Assembly: GCF_003473485.1 (NCBI RefSeq) | Contig: NC_053048.1 | Location: 13,143,501-13,207,500 of the forward strand | Direction: 5' to 3' | DNA from: Medicago truncatula | Taxonomy: Eukaryota > Streptophyta > Magnoliopsida > Fabales > Fabaceae | DNA length: 64,000 nucleotides | Part shown: positions 41,630 to 53,748 of the stretch, piece after piece | Layout of the letters: the number at the start of each line of letters is the position of its first letter | Position numbering within the stretch: the stretch's first letter is position 1 | Notes under the pieces: model-generated | Database searches by the model: none | What the model was told of the DNA's origin: nothing | Seen by the model: only the letters and a program-made list of their open reading frames with translations | Made by a program: the position numbers and the translations under genes

Positions 41630-41631
<2 letters not shown>

Positions 41632-41696
<65 letters not shown>
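41632..41696. repeat. (AT)n microsatellite in arm A
   Basis: About 32 AT units. The matching position in arm B (57424-57435) has only about six, so it expanded in A or shrank in B after duplication. Confidence 0.95.
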
Positions 41697-41698
<2 letters not shown>

Positions 41699-41845
41699 CA
41701 ACCTAAAGTTAAAAACACGACAACTTCAAGTTGTGTAGATGAATCTGGCTTCTTGCAGTTTCTGAATCATTTAACTAAAATTAAGCATAACTTGATGATT
41801 AATTTTTTTATGTATATTACAGTCTGCAGAATGGATATATAAAAT

Positions 41846-44496
41846 ATGGAGAATTTTCAAGCAGAGCCAAGTAATGAATTAGTGTCGGACGCTCCGGAGG
41901 TAACCCTTATTTTTGTTTTGTTTCTGGGAAAGCTAAAATTGTACTGTATTATTAGCAGTTGGGTTTATATAGGTTACCTAATTTGATGATGTAAACACTT
42001 TCTTTTTAGGGGTTTGACAACGGTAGTGGCTCTGGCTCGGACATAGGAAACATTTCAAGTGGCGACGAAGATGTAGGGGAATCCAACAACGAAGGATTTC
42101 CGTGCAACCATGATGTTGCAACAGCTGTTGACTGTATGGTTGACGTACGCAAGATTAACTTGAAGGAAATGAGTTGCGAAGAAATAATGAGGTACCATTT
42201 TCTGGACCGGGAAGTAGCATTTATGTTTTATAATTGGTATGCCTGTTTACATGGTTTTGCTGGTAGAAGAAGTCGAAATGTTAGGAATGTCAATGGCCAA
42301 ATAGTTCAACAAACCTTTCTTTGCCATAGAGAAGGAATTAGGGATGATAGGTATAACAAAACTGTTATTAGAAAAGGAGAGCATAAACCTACTAGTAGGT
42401 GTGGGTGTCAGGCCAAATTCCAAGTCCATATTGACTTTAAAAGTGATCGTTGGTACATTAAATACTTTGATGATGTTCATAATCATTCCTTCTTGGATAG
42501 TAAGTATGAAGGAATGTTACCAGTCCATAGAACGATGACCAATCATGACAAGTTCCAAATGAAAACCATGAGAAAATCTGGCATTCCCACGTCACGCATC
42601 TATGGTTATTTTGCCACACAGGCTGGTGGGTATGAAAAATTAGACTTTACAAAAAGAGACATGTACAATGAACAACTTAAAGAGAGGGGTAGTAAGAGTT
42701 CCGATGCAGACGCTGCACTTGAATTCCTTAAAGGAATGTGTACCCGGGATGATATGATGTTTTGGAAGCATACTTTGAATGTGGATGGGTCGCTTAAGCA
42801 TCTATTTTGGTGTGATGGAGAAAGCCGGATGGATTATTCATTATTTGGTGACGTGTTGGCATTTGATGCTACATATCGGAAAATAAAATACAATACACCC
42901 CTTGTTATATTTTCTGGTGTAAATCATCACAACAAGAGCGTCATATTTGGTAGTGCAATTGTTGGGGAGGAGACGGAAGATAGCTATGTTTGGCTCTTGG
43001 AAAACTTTCTTGAGGCAATGGATGGTAAATGTCTTGTGTCCGTGATAACTGATGGTGATTTATCTATGAGAAACGCAATTGGGAGGGTGTTTCCTGATGC
43101 TCATCATCGGTTGTGTGCGTGGCATCTTATTCGGAACGCAACCAGCAACGTTAAAAATCTGCAGTTTGTGGTGAAGTTTAAGCGTTGTATGTTGGATGAT
43201 ATTGATGTTGATGAGTTTGATCGTAGATGGGAGGAGCTTCTGCATGAGTTTGGTTTGTATGGAAATAGGTGGATGTTGGAAATGTATGAAAAGCGAGATA
43301 AGTGGGCTACTGCACATATTCGGGGAAAGTTTTATGCCGGTTTTTGGACGACTTCAAGATGTGAAGGATTGCACTCGGAATTTGGGAAATATGTGAATGT
43401 ACTATCAAATTTTGTTGATTTTTTGAACCAATTTTTTCGTTGGCTTAATCACTTGAGGTACAAAGAAATGCAGATGGATTACGTAACTTCGTTTGGTGAC
43501 ACCGTTCTTCAAACCCCACACAAATGTCTAGAGAGGTCAGTTGCCAATTTGTACACTAGGTCAGTTTTTCATATGTTTAGGCCGATGTTGGAAAGGGCTG
43601 TCGTTGCAAGGTTGAGCCAGGGGGTAATAGTGGTTCAATCTTAACCTATATGGTATCTAAATATCCTAGACAAGATGTTCACTGGACTGTTACTTTTTGT
43701 CAAGAAAGCTTAAGATTTGGTTGCTCTTGTATGAGGCTTGAGTCATTGGGTATTCCTTGTGAGCATATTGTATCTGTTTTAATTCATCTTAACATCATTG
43801 TCATGCCCAGTTCTATTATTCTGCCGAGATGGACGAAAGGTGTGAAAGATGCTGTTAACGCTGCAAATGCAAATAGTTCCAGCCAACATGATCCCGCCTT
43901 TGTTACTTCGTACGCAACCTTGGTGGAACGATGTAAAAGGTTGTTGAATGCTGCATTTCAATGTGGTAATAATCCAGAAGAGATTCGCAATACTATTATT
44001 TGGTAGAGAATCAAACTGAAAGACTGGAATTGGTTGGTAGTACCAATGGTGATGAACCTTCCTTCATGGATACACAAACTGGAGGTAGCATTGGGAACCC
44101 CCCCCCCCCCCCCCTCCGGGTTAGGAGAAAAGGTGGAGTACCTACATCTTCATCCCAGACTGCCACTTTTAAGCCTAAGAGAAAGACACATAAGTGTGGT
44201 GTATGCGGAGCTGAGGGACATAACAAAAAATCATGTCAATTTCGTGAAGAAGCATGCTTGAATTCCCAGCTTGAAGAGATGGAAATGATAGACCATGTTG
44301 ATGAAGACTATGCCAATGACATTGAAGACTGTAACATTGATGTGGTAAGTAAGTTTTTTGTTTAGTTATCATAAACCGTTTGTGAACATATTAATTGATT
44401 AAATTAAAATGTAGAATAATTACAGAATCTATTATTTTATGGCATCAGGATGTTTTTTAGAATGCAGCAGTGACTATATTGGATGCATGTATTTGA
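41846..44496 (+). pseudogene. FAR1/MuDR-type transposase, arm A copy (broken)
   Basis: Exons 41846-41899, 42010-44344 and 44461-44496. Order of domains: FAR1-type zinc region (MFYNWYACLHGFAGRRSRN, with CHREG and RCGCQAKF), MULE transposase core with FDATYRKIKYNTP, ITDGDLSMRNAI and HHRLCAWHL, SWIM finger (FGCSCMRLESLGIPCEH) and a CCHC knuckle (CGVCGAEGHNKKSC). The likely upstream start seen in arm B (MDIENMENF) is replaced by ATGGATATATAA here. A one-base loss near 43597, a stop at about 43642 and another one-base loss near 43995 break the frame, so it cannot make transposase. Confidence 0.9.
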
Positions 44497-44510
44497 TTTT
44501 GTTATTCCCA

Positions 44511-44535
44511 TTAGAATGCAGCAGTGACTATATTG
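44511..44535 (+). repeat. Templated filler at a deletion junction in arm A
   Basis: These 25 bases repeat 44457-44481 (TTAGAATGCAGCAGTGACTA and on). They sit exactly where sequence matching arm B breaks: left of it A matches B up to about 54597, right of it A matches B again from about 53203. About 1.39 kb of B is absent from A. Confidence 0.75.
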
Positions 44536-47432
44536 TTAGCGATTACTGCATTGGTGTAACTTAAGAGCAGCTGTATTAATTGCTATTACCAATTTTTCAA
44601 TTTTTTGCTTTCTAAATTCTCCAACAATGATGGGGCAATTGGAGTCAAGATGGTAGATGGTCTTTTCTTCTATATTAATGATCATTAGGTACCAATGTCC
44701 CATACTTGTTCTGATTGGAACATATATCTATATGCACAACAACAATCCATTATTGAAGCCAACATATTTGTTATATCACTTTCAACATCTCAGAAAACAT
44801 ATTTCATCTCAAACGCAAGAGGCATTATGAAGGAAATACTTACAAACCTCAAATGAGGATAAGGAGGCATCCACCTTGCAAAATACTTTTGTGATATCAT
44901 AACTTGAGGCATATTTTTTTGATAGTCCACCTAATCCATTAAAATTGATCTTTAGTTTAAGCACATGTACATATTTTTAAACCCAACAAAAGGTTAATGG
45001 ACTAAGAAGTTATTTATTTAAATGATTACCTCAAAGGAAGGTGGTAAGCACCAAACAGCTTGTGAAGTCTTATGGTGTTGCGCCTCTCGAATATTCTCTG
45101 CCATAAGCGTGATCACCTATAACCAAATACAGAAGTTACGTTTTAATAAATGATTTATACAATCATGGTAATGTTATGCAAAGACAAACTAATGTATTTT
45201 AACACATTACCAACTCAGAAACAACTTTAGTTGGGAGTAAAGACATCAATTCATCTCTATTGGCAGATAGTTCACCGGCCTTCACCAACCTCTCCTCAAT
45301 AAGTTTGGGTTCCTTTGTTTTCTGAAATAGATAAGCACAAACTTAAACTTCCAAATCTGTCAAGTCCATGTCACCGGTGGGACGAAAATGGAGGGGTTTT
45401 CCCTTAGGTATATGCAACCCAATGTTCCTTTCTTTCTTTGAACTGCCCTCGCCACTTTTCTTCTTCTCTTTCTTGTTAGAACTATTTCCTTTACCACTAG
45501 CAGGGGGTGATTGAGAATGGAAAAGCCTCTTAGGCTTAGTGGGAGTCTTTGCAACAGGTGAGAGCTGTATAGAGCACACAAATATATTAAGTTTAGCCAT
45601 ATCATATTTGTTAATTATTTGCTTATGGTCTGCACCTGCAACAATCCTAGGGATGGCAATTAGACCCAGATCCAATGGATACCCGCAAAAAATACCCACA
45701 ATGGGTAGGGTAAAACCCCGCTTTTATGGATCTGGGCACGGGTACGGGTAATACCCACAAAATTAAATGAGTATGGGCACGGGTAAGGGTATTATACTGC
45801 CCAGACCCGCAACCCCGCATATACATATTTATATAGTATCATAAATTATTTATTTATTTTTTATGTATAATTAATTAATTAATTTAGCTATTTAAGCCTA
45901 AATCTAAACTTAAACCAAACAACTGCTTAATACAATAACAACTCCATCATGCCGGTGTATAATTTTTTAGGGATATTTTGGATGTTTTTTATTTGACTAA
46001 ATACCACGATTCATATTATTTTATGAGTTAATTTTAAAAACTTGGGATCGTAGTTTTATTTGATTTGTGATGTTTTTTTTGTTTTTTCATAGTTAAAGTG
46101 CGGGTAATGGGTGCGGGTATGTGCACTTAGGTATCCATAGGGTATGGGGAAGGGGACTAAAGTTGTTACCCACGAGGGTACGGGCACAGGTACGGGTATT
46201 TTTTATAAATGAGGGTATGGGGACGGGCAGTGTAGTACCCTACCCATTGGGTACCCATTGCCATCCCTAAACAATCCTAATTTCATGGTTATGTGATATT
46301 GTTCTGTTTTGATTTTCTAAGACTTTTTAGTGTAAAGCTGCAGTCAAGAAAATAATTGAATTTCCCTATTCCATCTCACTAAACTTACGATTAAGTTTTG
46401 ATTGTTCTGCCATAAACCTACAATATTAAAACAAAAATGAATAAATAATCAATGTTTTAAGAGCCATTACGTACCATTCCAGCTTTGCCTCTCCTAAAGT
46501 CGCTTATGGGAATGGTAATTCCTTCAGTTGGTACTGAAGGGGAGACACCTTCATGAAGCCAAACGCCGGGTATGAACGAACGTATAGCTTCACATGCTAT
46601 CGCCGTTGTTTGTGACCAACTCCCTTCATTATTTGAGACATCAACATCCATAACAACATCAACTGAAGGTAGTCCTGTAGTGTGGGTTTCAACTTCATCT
46701 TCATAGTTCACAATATTTTTACCTTTCAAATTATGTGGAGTTGACCTAAACTTCTCAGTGGGGTTGGGATCACTCTGCATGGGCTGCGTAGAAACACCAC
46801 TCCCATGTTCTCTGTCCTCCAGAATTTTCACAGAGGTTACAAGTCCATTGCATGTTACTTTCAGATCATTCAGCTCATTATAGTTCACCTACAATAAGAA
46901 AATAATAGATTCATTACAAATAAACATACAAATTTTGATGTAGCATTTTTCAATGGTTTTACCAAGAGGCATTATTAACACTTATGTTCTGTTTATAAAT
47001 AATGACATATAACTTTGTATATAAACATAAACAAAACAAAAAAGCTTTTTCCAAAATAAACATTCAAAGATTATTTTATAATGTATCAATGGTTTTTTGA
47101 TAGTAGTATGATAACTTGAATGGAAATAATAAATCAAAAACCCTAAAACAAACCTCCTCGTTATCAATGATTTTGTGGAGTAGCAATTTCATGGTGTGTA
47201 GCTCCTTGTACACCATCTCCCTGCTGACTTCACTTGGTAGAGAACCAGTTGCACCATGTTCTTCATTTTGCTTTTGTGCCATCAAATTCAAGTTCCTGAA
47301 CAGGAATAAATGTTACAGTGTTGCAAAGTTAAAAAAAAAACGGGTTAAATAGTCATAGAAAGATTATAAAGAACAAAAAAAAACTAACATGTTCATCTCT
47401 TCTTGATTGCCTTCACTCAAGAAAAACTCCAT
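44536..47432 (-). pseudogene. Ulp1-like protease gene, arm A copy, truncated
   Basis: Same gene as 50928-53748 in arm B. The start ATG (47432) and exons encoding VYKELHTMKLLLHKIIDN, NYNELNDLKVTCNGLV and the Lys-rich segment are present. So is the HWYLMIIH exon. The 3' exons with the second half of the peptidase domain are deleted at about 44536. An hAT MITE sits in the intron between the exons ending near 46474 and starting near 45571. Unlike arm B, the exon ending MDLTDLE (about 45355) has kept its frame. Confidence 0.8.
45648..46269. mobile_element. hAT-type MITE inside arm A
   Basis: 622 bp with ends TAGGGATGGCAAT and ATTGCCATCCCTA, flanked by perfect 8-bp repeats AACAATCC (45640-45647 and 46270-46277). 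The equivalent place in arm B (about 52084-52091) has one copy of this 8-mer and no insert, i.e. a true empty site. Inside are GGGTACGGG-type phrases common to this plant MITE group. Non-coding. Confidence 0.95.
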
Positions 47433-47859
47433 GGTTTGGTGTGAGAGTGGTGTGTTGCTTATGTCCACTTTGTGTTCTTATAAGCGTGCCCTTTCAACAA
47501 ATTGTATTAAAAAATTAAAATTTCTTCTCATAATATACAGCTTTCTCTCTAAATTATTATTAAAACACCATAAAAGTACGATAGAGACATGTTGTCTCAA
47601 AAAGTGGTATTGTGACTGCTTATGACAATAAAATGAAATGAGTGCATATAAAAAGCCTATTTGTCACAACGCAATGCAACTAAGAGAGTATGCTTTTGGA
47701 AACAAGTACATAGCATGACACATTTGATTAGACTAGCCACTGTTGAACACTAAGTATTTGTTGGCAATCGTACATATGCTTATCTACAAACTAAATTGGC
47801 TGAACCGAATGTTACATTGAAACTTCTTGCTTCTACAAGTTGGTTGAACTGAATTTATA

Positions 47860-48765
47860 GGGTTAATTAAGTTTTTGGTCCCTATAAATATCTGCAGTTT
47901 TGTTTTTAGTCCCTATAAAAATAAATCACACTTTTTAGTCCCTACAAAATTTTTCGTTAGTGTTTTTAGTCCCTGTTAAATTAAAATTTGTTTAATTATG
48001 CTTAAAATTTTAATTTTTTTAATGATTTCTTACATACTTGTTTAAAACATTATAAAAGGTTCCGCCACAATAAATTAGCTCAAAATTTTATTTTTAGGTC
48101 CAAATTTTCGTTAGTTTTATCTTGAATTTTTGGTGTTTTAAAAAAATTATATTTAATTCATTACATGTTGAAAAATTCTAATTTTTTATAAAAGAGATTA
48201 TTATAATGTTCTTAACATGTCTGTTAAAAATCATTTAAAAATATAAAATTTTAAGTATAATTAAACAAATTTCAATTTAATAGGGACGAGCACATACTTT
48301 TAGTCCTTGTAAAATTAAAATTTGCTTAATTGTGCTTAAACTTTTAAATTTGTAACATATTTTTCACATACTTTTTTTTTTTTTGGTACATATTTTTCAC
48401 ATACTTACTTAGAATATTATACAAAGTTCATCCGCAAAAAAGTAACTTAAAATTTTATTATTAGGTCCAAATTTTCATTAATATAATCTTGAAATTTTGG
48501 CTTTTAAAAAAATTCATATTTAATTCATTACATGTTAAAAAATTAATTTTTTTTTTATAAAAGAGTGTCTTACGATGTTATGAACATGTATGTAAAAAAT
48601 CTTTCCAAAATTTAGAAGTTTAAGCATAATTAAACAAATTTTAATTTAACAGGGACTAAAAACACTAACAGAAAATTTTTTAGGGACTAAAAAGTGTGAT
48701 TCATTTTTATAGGGATTAAAAATAAAACTACAAATATTTATAGGGACCAAAAACTTAATTAACCC
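47860..48765. mobile_element. Large foldback MITE in the palindrome spacer
   Basis: Ends GGGTTAATTAAGTTTTTGG and CCAAAAACTTAATTAACCC are perfect inverted repeats. The arms stay complementary for about 150 bp (GGTCCCTATAAATAT and complement, TAGTCCCTATAAAAAT and complement). TTTATA flanks both ends. The interior repeats part of the arms again (48290-48620), so it is probably a dimer or a nested pair. Non-coding. Confidence 0.8.
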
Positions 48766-48885
48766 TTTATATATTAATTTTTTTGGCTTAATACATGCTT
48801 TGGTCCAATTAAAATAAATTATCAAATGTTGCGACAAGTGTTAATATTAAAAAAATAAATTAAATTTGTTCAAAAAAAGAAAAAT

Positions 48886-48907
48886 CTAACCCTAACCCTA
48901 ACCCTAA
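48886..48907. repeat. Short telomere-like tract
   Basis: CTAACCCTAACCCTAACCCT followed by AAATG: three CCCTAA units and one CCCTAAA. It lies about 40 bp from the start of the 73-bp satellite array. Too short to be a telomere; an interstitial telomere-like repeat. Confidence 0.85.
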
Positions 48908-48944
48908 ATGAGTATACTAAAATAGTTAAGCTAGTAAAATTTCA

Positions 48945-49895
48945 GTTAACGGAAAGAATCTTAGACCTAAACCAAAGGTAACAATGATCACTGATTAATC
49001 AAACTGTAAATTCTCACTAAAAAGAAAGAATCTTAGACCTAAACCAAAGATAACAACGATCACTGATTAATCAAACTGTAAACTCTATAGTAAAATGGTA
49101 GAATCTTAAACCTAAACCAAATGTAACAATGATCAATGACTAATAAAAATCTAAACTCTCTACTAAAAAGAAAGAATCTTAGACCTAAACCAAAGGTGAC
49201 AATGATCACTGATTAATCAAACTGTAAACTCTATAGTAAAAGGGTAGAGTCTTAAACCTAAACCAAATGTAACAATGATCAATGGCTAATAAAAATCTAA
49301 ACTCTCTACTAAAAAGAAAGAATCTTAGACCTAAACCAAAGGTAACAATGATCACTGATTAATCAAACTGTAAACTCTATAGTAAAAGGATAGAATCTTA
49401 AACCTAAACCAAATGTAACAATGATCAATGACTAATCAAAATCTAAACTCTCTACTAAAAAGAAAGAATCTTAGACCTAAACCAAAGGTAACATGATCAC
49501 TGATTAATCAAACTGTAAACTCTATAGTAAAAGGATAAAATCTTAAACCTAAACCAAATGTAACAATGATCAATGACTAATCAAAATCTAAACTCTCTAC
49601 TAAAAAGAAAGAATCTTAGACCTAAACCAAATGTAACAATGATCACTGATTAATCAAACTGTAAACTCTATAGTAAAATGGTAGAATCTTAAACCTAAAC
49701 CAAATGTAACAATGATCAATGACTAATAAAAATATAAACTCTCTACTAAAAAGAAAGAATCTTAGACCTAAATCAAAGGTAAAAATGATAACTGATTAAT
49801 CAAACTGTAAACTCTATATTAAAAGGATATAATCTTAAACCTAAACCAAATGTAACAATGATCAATGACTAATCAAAATCTAAACTCTCTTGAAT
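48945..49895. repeat. Satellite array: 73-bp monomers alternating as 146-bp dimers
   Basis: Thirteen monomers of about 73 bp. Type A contains AATCTTAGACCTAAACC with ATCACTGATTAATCAAACTG. Type B contains AATCTTAAACCTAAACC with ATCAATGACTAATCAAAATC. Copies start near 48957 (A), 49029 (A), 49102 (B), 49175 (A), 49248 (B) and continue in strict A-B order to about 49831 (B). Same-type copies differ by few bases, while A and B differ by ten or more: higher-order repeat structure. Confidence 0.93.
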
Positions 49896-50603
49896 ATTAA
49901 ACATAAACCAATTGCAACACTATTTAAAACATGTTATTATGATTTTTTTTATAATATATTGGATACTATATTGCTCGAATTATCCAACAGCACAACAAAT
50001 AATAATTATTATGATCATTTGTTTAAAAAAATTTACTAAGTTTCAAATTTACTATATAAATATATTTACTTACGTACATAATTTCAGAAAAATACTAATT
50101 GCTTTAATATTGTGTATATAATTTAATATAAACAATCTAATTTAGGCCACCCATAATTAATTTCAATTTTTTTTTAAAGAAAAAAAATTATTTTATGTCA
50201 CATACAATAGTACACATAATTTAATTAATTTACTGCCACACATTATTGATATTTTTAATCAAATTTTGAAAATTTATTACGTCCTTCTCTAATTCAATTT
50301 AATATGACAGCATTTTATGGGGTCAATTTAGTCTGAATTTTTTTAATGAAATCAATAAGCCCAAACCAAACTGATAAGGCCCATGAATTCATACAAAAAA
50401 TAAATTAAAACAAACAAATGCTAAATTATTATTTAATTAATTGGTGGGAACGAAATTTTTGTAACATAATGTCCAACAATAAGTTGCAACAATTACCACT
50501 TCTTCAATCTCAGCCATCCATTTAAAATACTATTAAATCTATGGTTGTAAAAGACACTTTCCCATCATGGGAAAAATAATACTTTCCCATACTAAACTTA
50601 ACC
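49896..50603. other. AT-rich spacer, no gene seen; left terminal unit of MULE B at its end
   Basis: AT-rich, non-coding. At about 50555-50603 it ends with ACTTTCCCATCATGGGAAAA and later CTAAACTTAACC. This is a unit like that at the far end of arm B (58090-58146) in the same orientation, and like 58153-58200 in inverted orientation. Confidence 0.55.
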
Positions 50604-50927
50604 TACTTAGTGTTCAACAGTGGCTAGTCTAATCAAATGTGCCATGCTATGTACTTGTTTCCAAAAGCATACTCTGTTAGTTGCATTGCGTTGTGACAAA
50701 TAGGCTTTTTATATGCACTCATTTCATTTTATTGTCATAAGCAGTCACAATACCACTTTTTGAGACAACATGTCTCTATCGTACTTTTATGGTGTTTTAA
50801 TAATAATTTAGAGAGAAAGCTGTATATTATGAGAAGAAATTTTAATTTTTTAATACAATTTGTTGAAAGGGCACGCTTATAAGAACACAAAGTGGACATA
50901 AGCAACACACCACTCTCACACCAAACC

Positions 50928-53748
50928 ATGGAGTTTTTCTTGAGTGAAGGCAATCAAGAAGAGATGAACATGTTAGTTTTTTTTTGTTCTTTATAATCTT
51001 TCTATGACTATTTAACCCGTTTTTTTTTTTTAACTTTGCAACACTGTAACATTTATTCCTGTTCAGGAACTTGAATTTGATGGCACAAAAGCAAAATGAA
51101 GAACATGGTGCAACTGGTTCTCTACCAAGTGAAGTCAGCAGGGAGATGGTGTACAAGGAGCTACACACCATGAAATTGCTACTCCACAAAATCATTGATA
51201 ACGAGGAGGTTTGTTTTAGGGTTTTTGATTTATTATTTTCATTCAAGTTATCATACTACTATCAAAAAACCATTGATACATTATAAAATAATCTTTGAAT
51301 GTTTATTTTGGAAAAAGCTTTTTTGTTTTGTTTATGTTCATATACAAAGTTATATGTCATTATTTATAAACAGAACATAAGTGTTAATAATGCCTCTTGG
51401 TAAAACCATTGAAAAATGCTACATCAAAATTTGTATGTTTATTTGTAATGAATCTATTATTTTCTTATTGTAGGTGAACTATAATGAGCTGAATGATCTG
51501 AAAGTAACATGCAATGGACTTGTAACCTCTGTGAAAATTCTGGAGGACAGAGAACATGAGAGTGGTGTTTCTACGCAGCCCATGCAGAGTGATCCCAACT
51601 CCACTGAGAAGTTTAGGTCAACTCCACATAATTTGAAAGGTAAAAATGTTGTGAACTATGAAGATGAAGTTGAAACCCACACTACAGGACTACCTTCAGT
51701 TGATGTTGTTATGGATGTTGATGTCTCAAATAATGAAGGGAGTTGGTCACAAACAACGGCGATAGCATGTGAAGCTATACGTCCGTTCATACCCGGCGTT
51801 TGGCTTCATGAAGGTGTCTCCCCTTCAGTACCAACTGAAGGAATTACCATTCCCATAAGCGACTTTAGGAGAGGCAAAGCTGGAATGGTACGTAATGGCT
51901 CTTAAAACATTGATTATTTATTCATTTTTGTTTTAATATTGTAGATTTATGGCAGAACAATCAAAACTTAATCATAAGTTTAGTGAGATGGAATAGGGAA
52001 ATTCAGTTATTTTCTTGACTGCAGCTTTACACTAAAAAGTCTTAGAAAATCAAAACAGAACAATATCACATAACCATGAAATTAGGATTGTTGTACGTGC
52101 AGACCATAAGCAAATAATTAACAAATATGATATGGCTAAACTTAATATATTTGTGTGCTCTATACAGCTCTCACCTGTTGCAAAGACTCCCACTAAGCCT
52201 AAGAGGCTTTTCCATTCTCAATCACCCCCTGCTAATGGTAAAGGAAAGAGTTCTAACAAGAAAGAGAAGAAGAAAAGTGGCGAGGGCAGTTCAAAGAAAG
52301 CAAGGAACATTGGGTTGCTTATACCTAAGGGAAAACCCCTCCATTTTCGTCCCACCGGTGACATGGACTTGGACAGATTTGGAAGTTTAAGTTTGTGCTT
52401 ATCTATTTCAGAAAACAAAGGAACCCAAACTTATTGAGGAGAGGTTGGTGAAGGCCGGTGAACTATCTGCCAATAGAGATGAATTGATGTGTTTACTCCC
52501 AACTAAAGTTGTTTCTGAGTTGGTAATGTGTTGAAATACATTAGTTTGTCTTTGCATAACATTACCATGATTGTATAAATCATTTATTAAAACGTAACTT
52601 CTGTATTTGGTTATAGGTGATCACGCTTATGGCAGAGAATATTCGAGAGGCGCAACACCATAAGACTTCGCAAGCTGTTTGGTGCTTACCACCTTCCTTT
52701 GAGGTAATCATTTAAATAAATAACTTCTTAGTTCATTAACCTTTTGTTGGGTTTAAAAATATGTACCTGTGCTTAAACTAAAGATCAATTTTAATGGATT
52801 AGGTGGACTATCAAAAAAATATGCCTCAAGTTATGATATCACAAAAGTATTGTGCAAGGTGGATGCCTCCTTATCCTCATTTGAAGTTTGTAAGTATTTC
52901 CTTCATAATGCCTCTTGCGTTTGAGATGAAATATGTTTTCTGAGATGTTGAAAGTGATATAACAAATATGTTGGCTTCAATAATGGATTGTTGTTGTGCA
53001 TATAGATATATGTTCCAATCAGAACAAGTATGGGACATTGGTATCTAATGATCATTCATATAGAAGAAAAGACCATCTACCATCTTGACTCAAATTGCCC
53101 CATCATTGTTGGAGAATTTAGGAAGCAAAAAATTGAAAAATTGGTAATAGCAATTAATACAGTTGCTCTTAAGTTACACCAATGCAGTAATCGATAACAA
53201 TGCTAAGCCATGTGAACTAACTTTTTTTTGCAGGCAACTTTGCTCTCCCAATTTGTACTTAATGAAAACTACAGCTCTGCCTTTCGCAACAAAGAAATGG
53301 AGTTCCAGAATTTCAGTATTATGGAAGGGTATGGAATACCTTGCACTTTTGACAGGTTCGTCACACATCAAAATTTGAATTTTCATAGTTTTTAATGAAA
53401 TAATAGTCAAATAATAGTCAATGAAAACCATTTGTAGTGTCAACTCCGGTGTACGGCTCATGGATTGGATGTGCATGGAGCACTTTTGCAGACCAGATGT
53501 CCTAATTGGCATAGTAAGATTGAATTACTTACCAATTGTTGGTTTTATTAAATTACGTTTCTAAAAAATATAACTATTGAATTTTATATTTGCAGCTAAA
53601 AGAAAACGAAGTCAGGATGAAAAGTGCAGCGACTTTGTTGTTGGGTCCACACAATGAGTTAAGGAGCCTTGTCGAAGAAAACACTGCTGAATGGATCGAC
53701 GGACCACCTGCTGCTCCTGTTGATCATCCCATTAACCTTAGTGACTGA
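50928..53748 (+). CDS. Ulp1-like (C48) peptidase-family protein carried by MULE B
   Basis: Eleven exons: 50928-50971, 51067-51208, 51474-51887, 52168-52384, 52412-52522, 52617-52703, 52803-52889, 53006-53143, 53234-53355, 53438-53513 and 53596-53748. All are GT/AG; about 529 codons. An N-terminal coiled-coil-like part (VYKELHTMKLLLHKIIDN), an acidic middle and a Lys-rich basic block precede an Ulp1-type fold. GHWYLMIIHIEEKTIYHLDS supplies the His and Asp of the triad. The usual Asp-Cys-Gly block is represented by VNSGVRLMDWMCMEHF, i.e. Ser where Cys is expected. MULEs with Ulp1-like genes (Kaonashi type) are known in plants. One extra G near 52372 compared with arm A shifts exon 4, so this copy is probably not translatable throughout. 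Confidence 0.75.

Larger units (their letters stand above)
40917..47756 (+). mobile_element. MULE arm A of a large inverted duplication
   Basis: Near-identical, in reverse orientation, to 50604-58146. It starts GGTTAAGTTTAGCCTGGG with the palindrome-like TTTCCCACCATGGGAAA just inside, and ends GAACACTAAGTA. It carries a transposase pseudogene (41846-44496, plus) and an Ulp1-like pseudogene (47432-44575, minus). Differences from arm B are a 622-bp hAT MITE, loss of about 1.4 kb near 44510, a long (AT)n run at 41632-41696 and loss of the outermost terminal sequences found beside arm B. Confidence 0.88.

Noticed and set aside
42010-44344. Domesticated FAR1/FHY3-like host transcription factor
   Set aside because: The gene lies in a duplicated element with terminal repeats and a zinc-knuckle tail, and arm A has stops and frameshifts; there is no sign of selection as a host gene.
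48945-49895. CRISPR-like array because of evenly spaced repeats
   Set aside because: The whole 73-bp monomer is repeated, with no unique spacers; it is a satellite in a plant genome.
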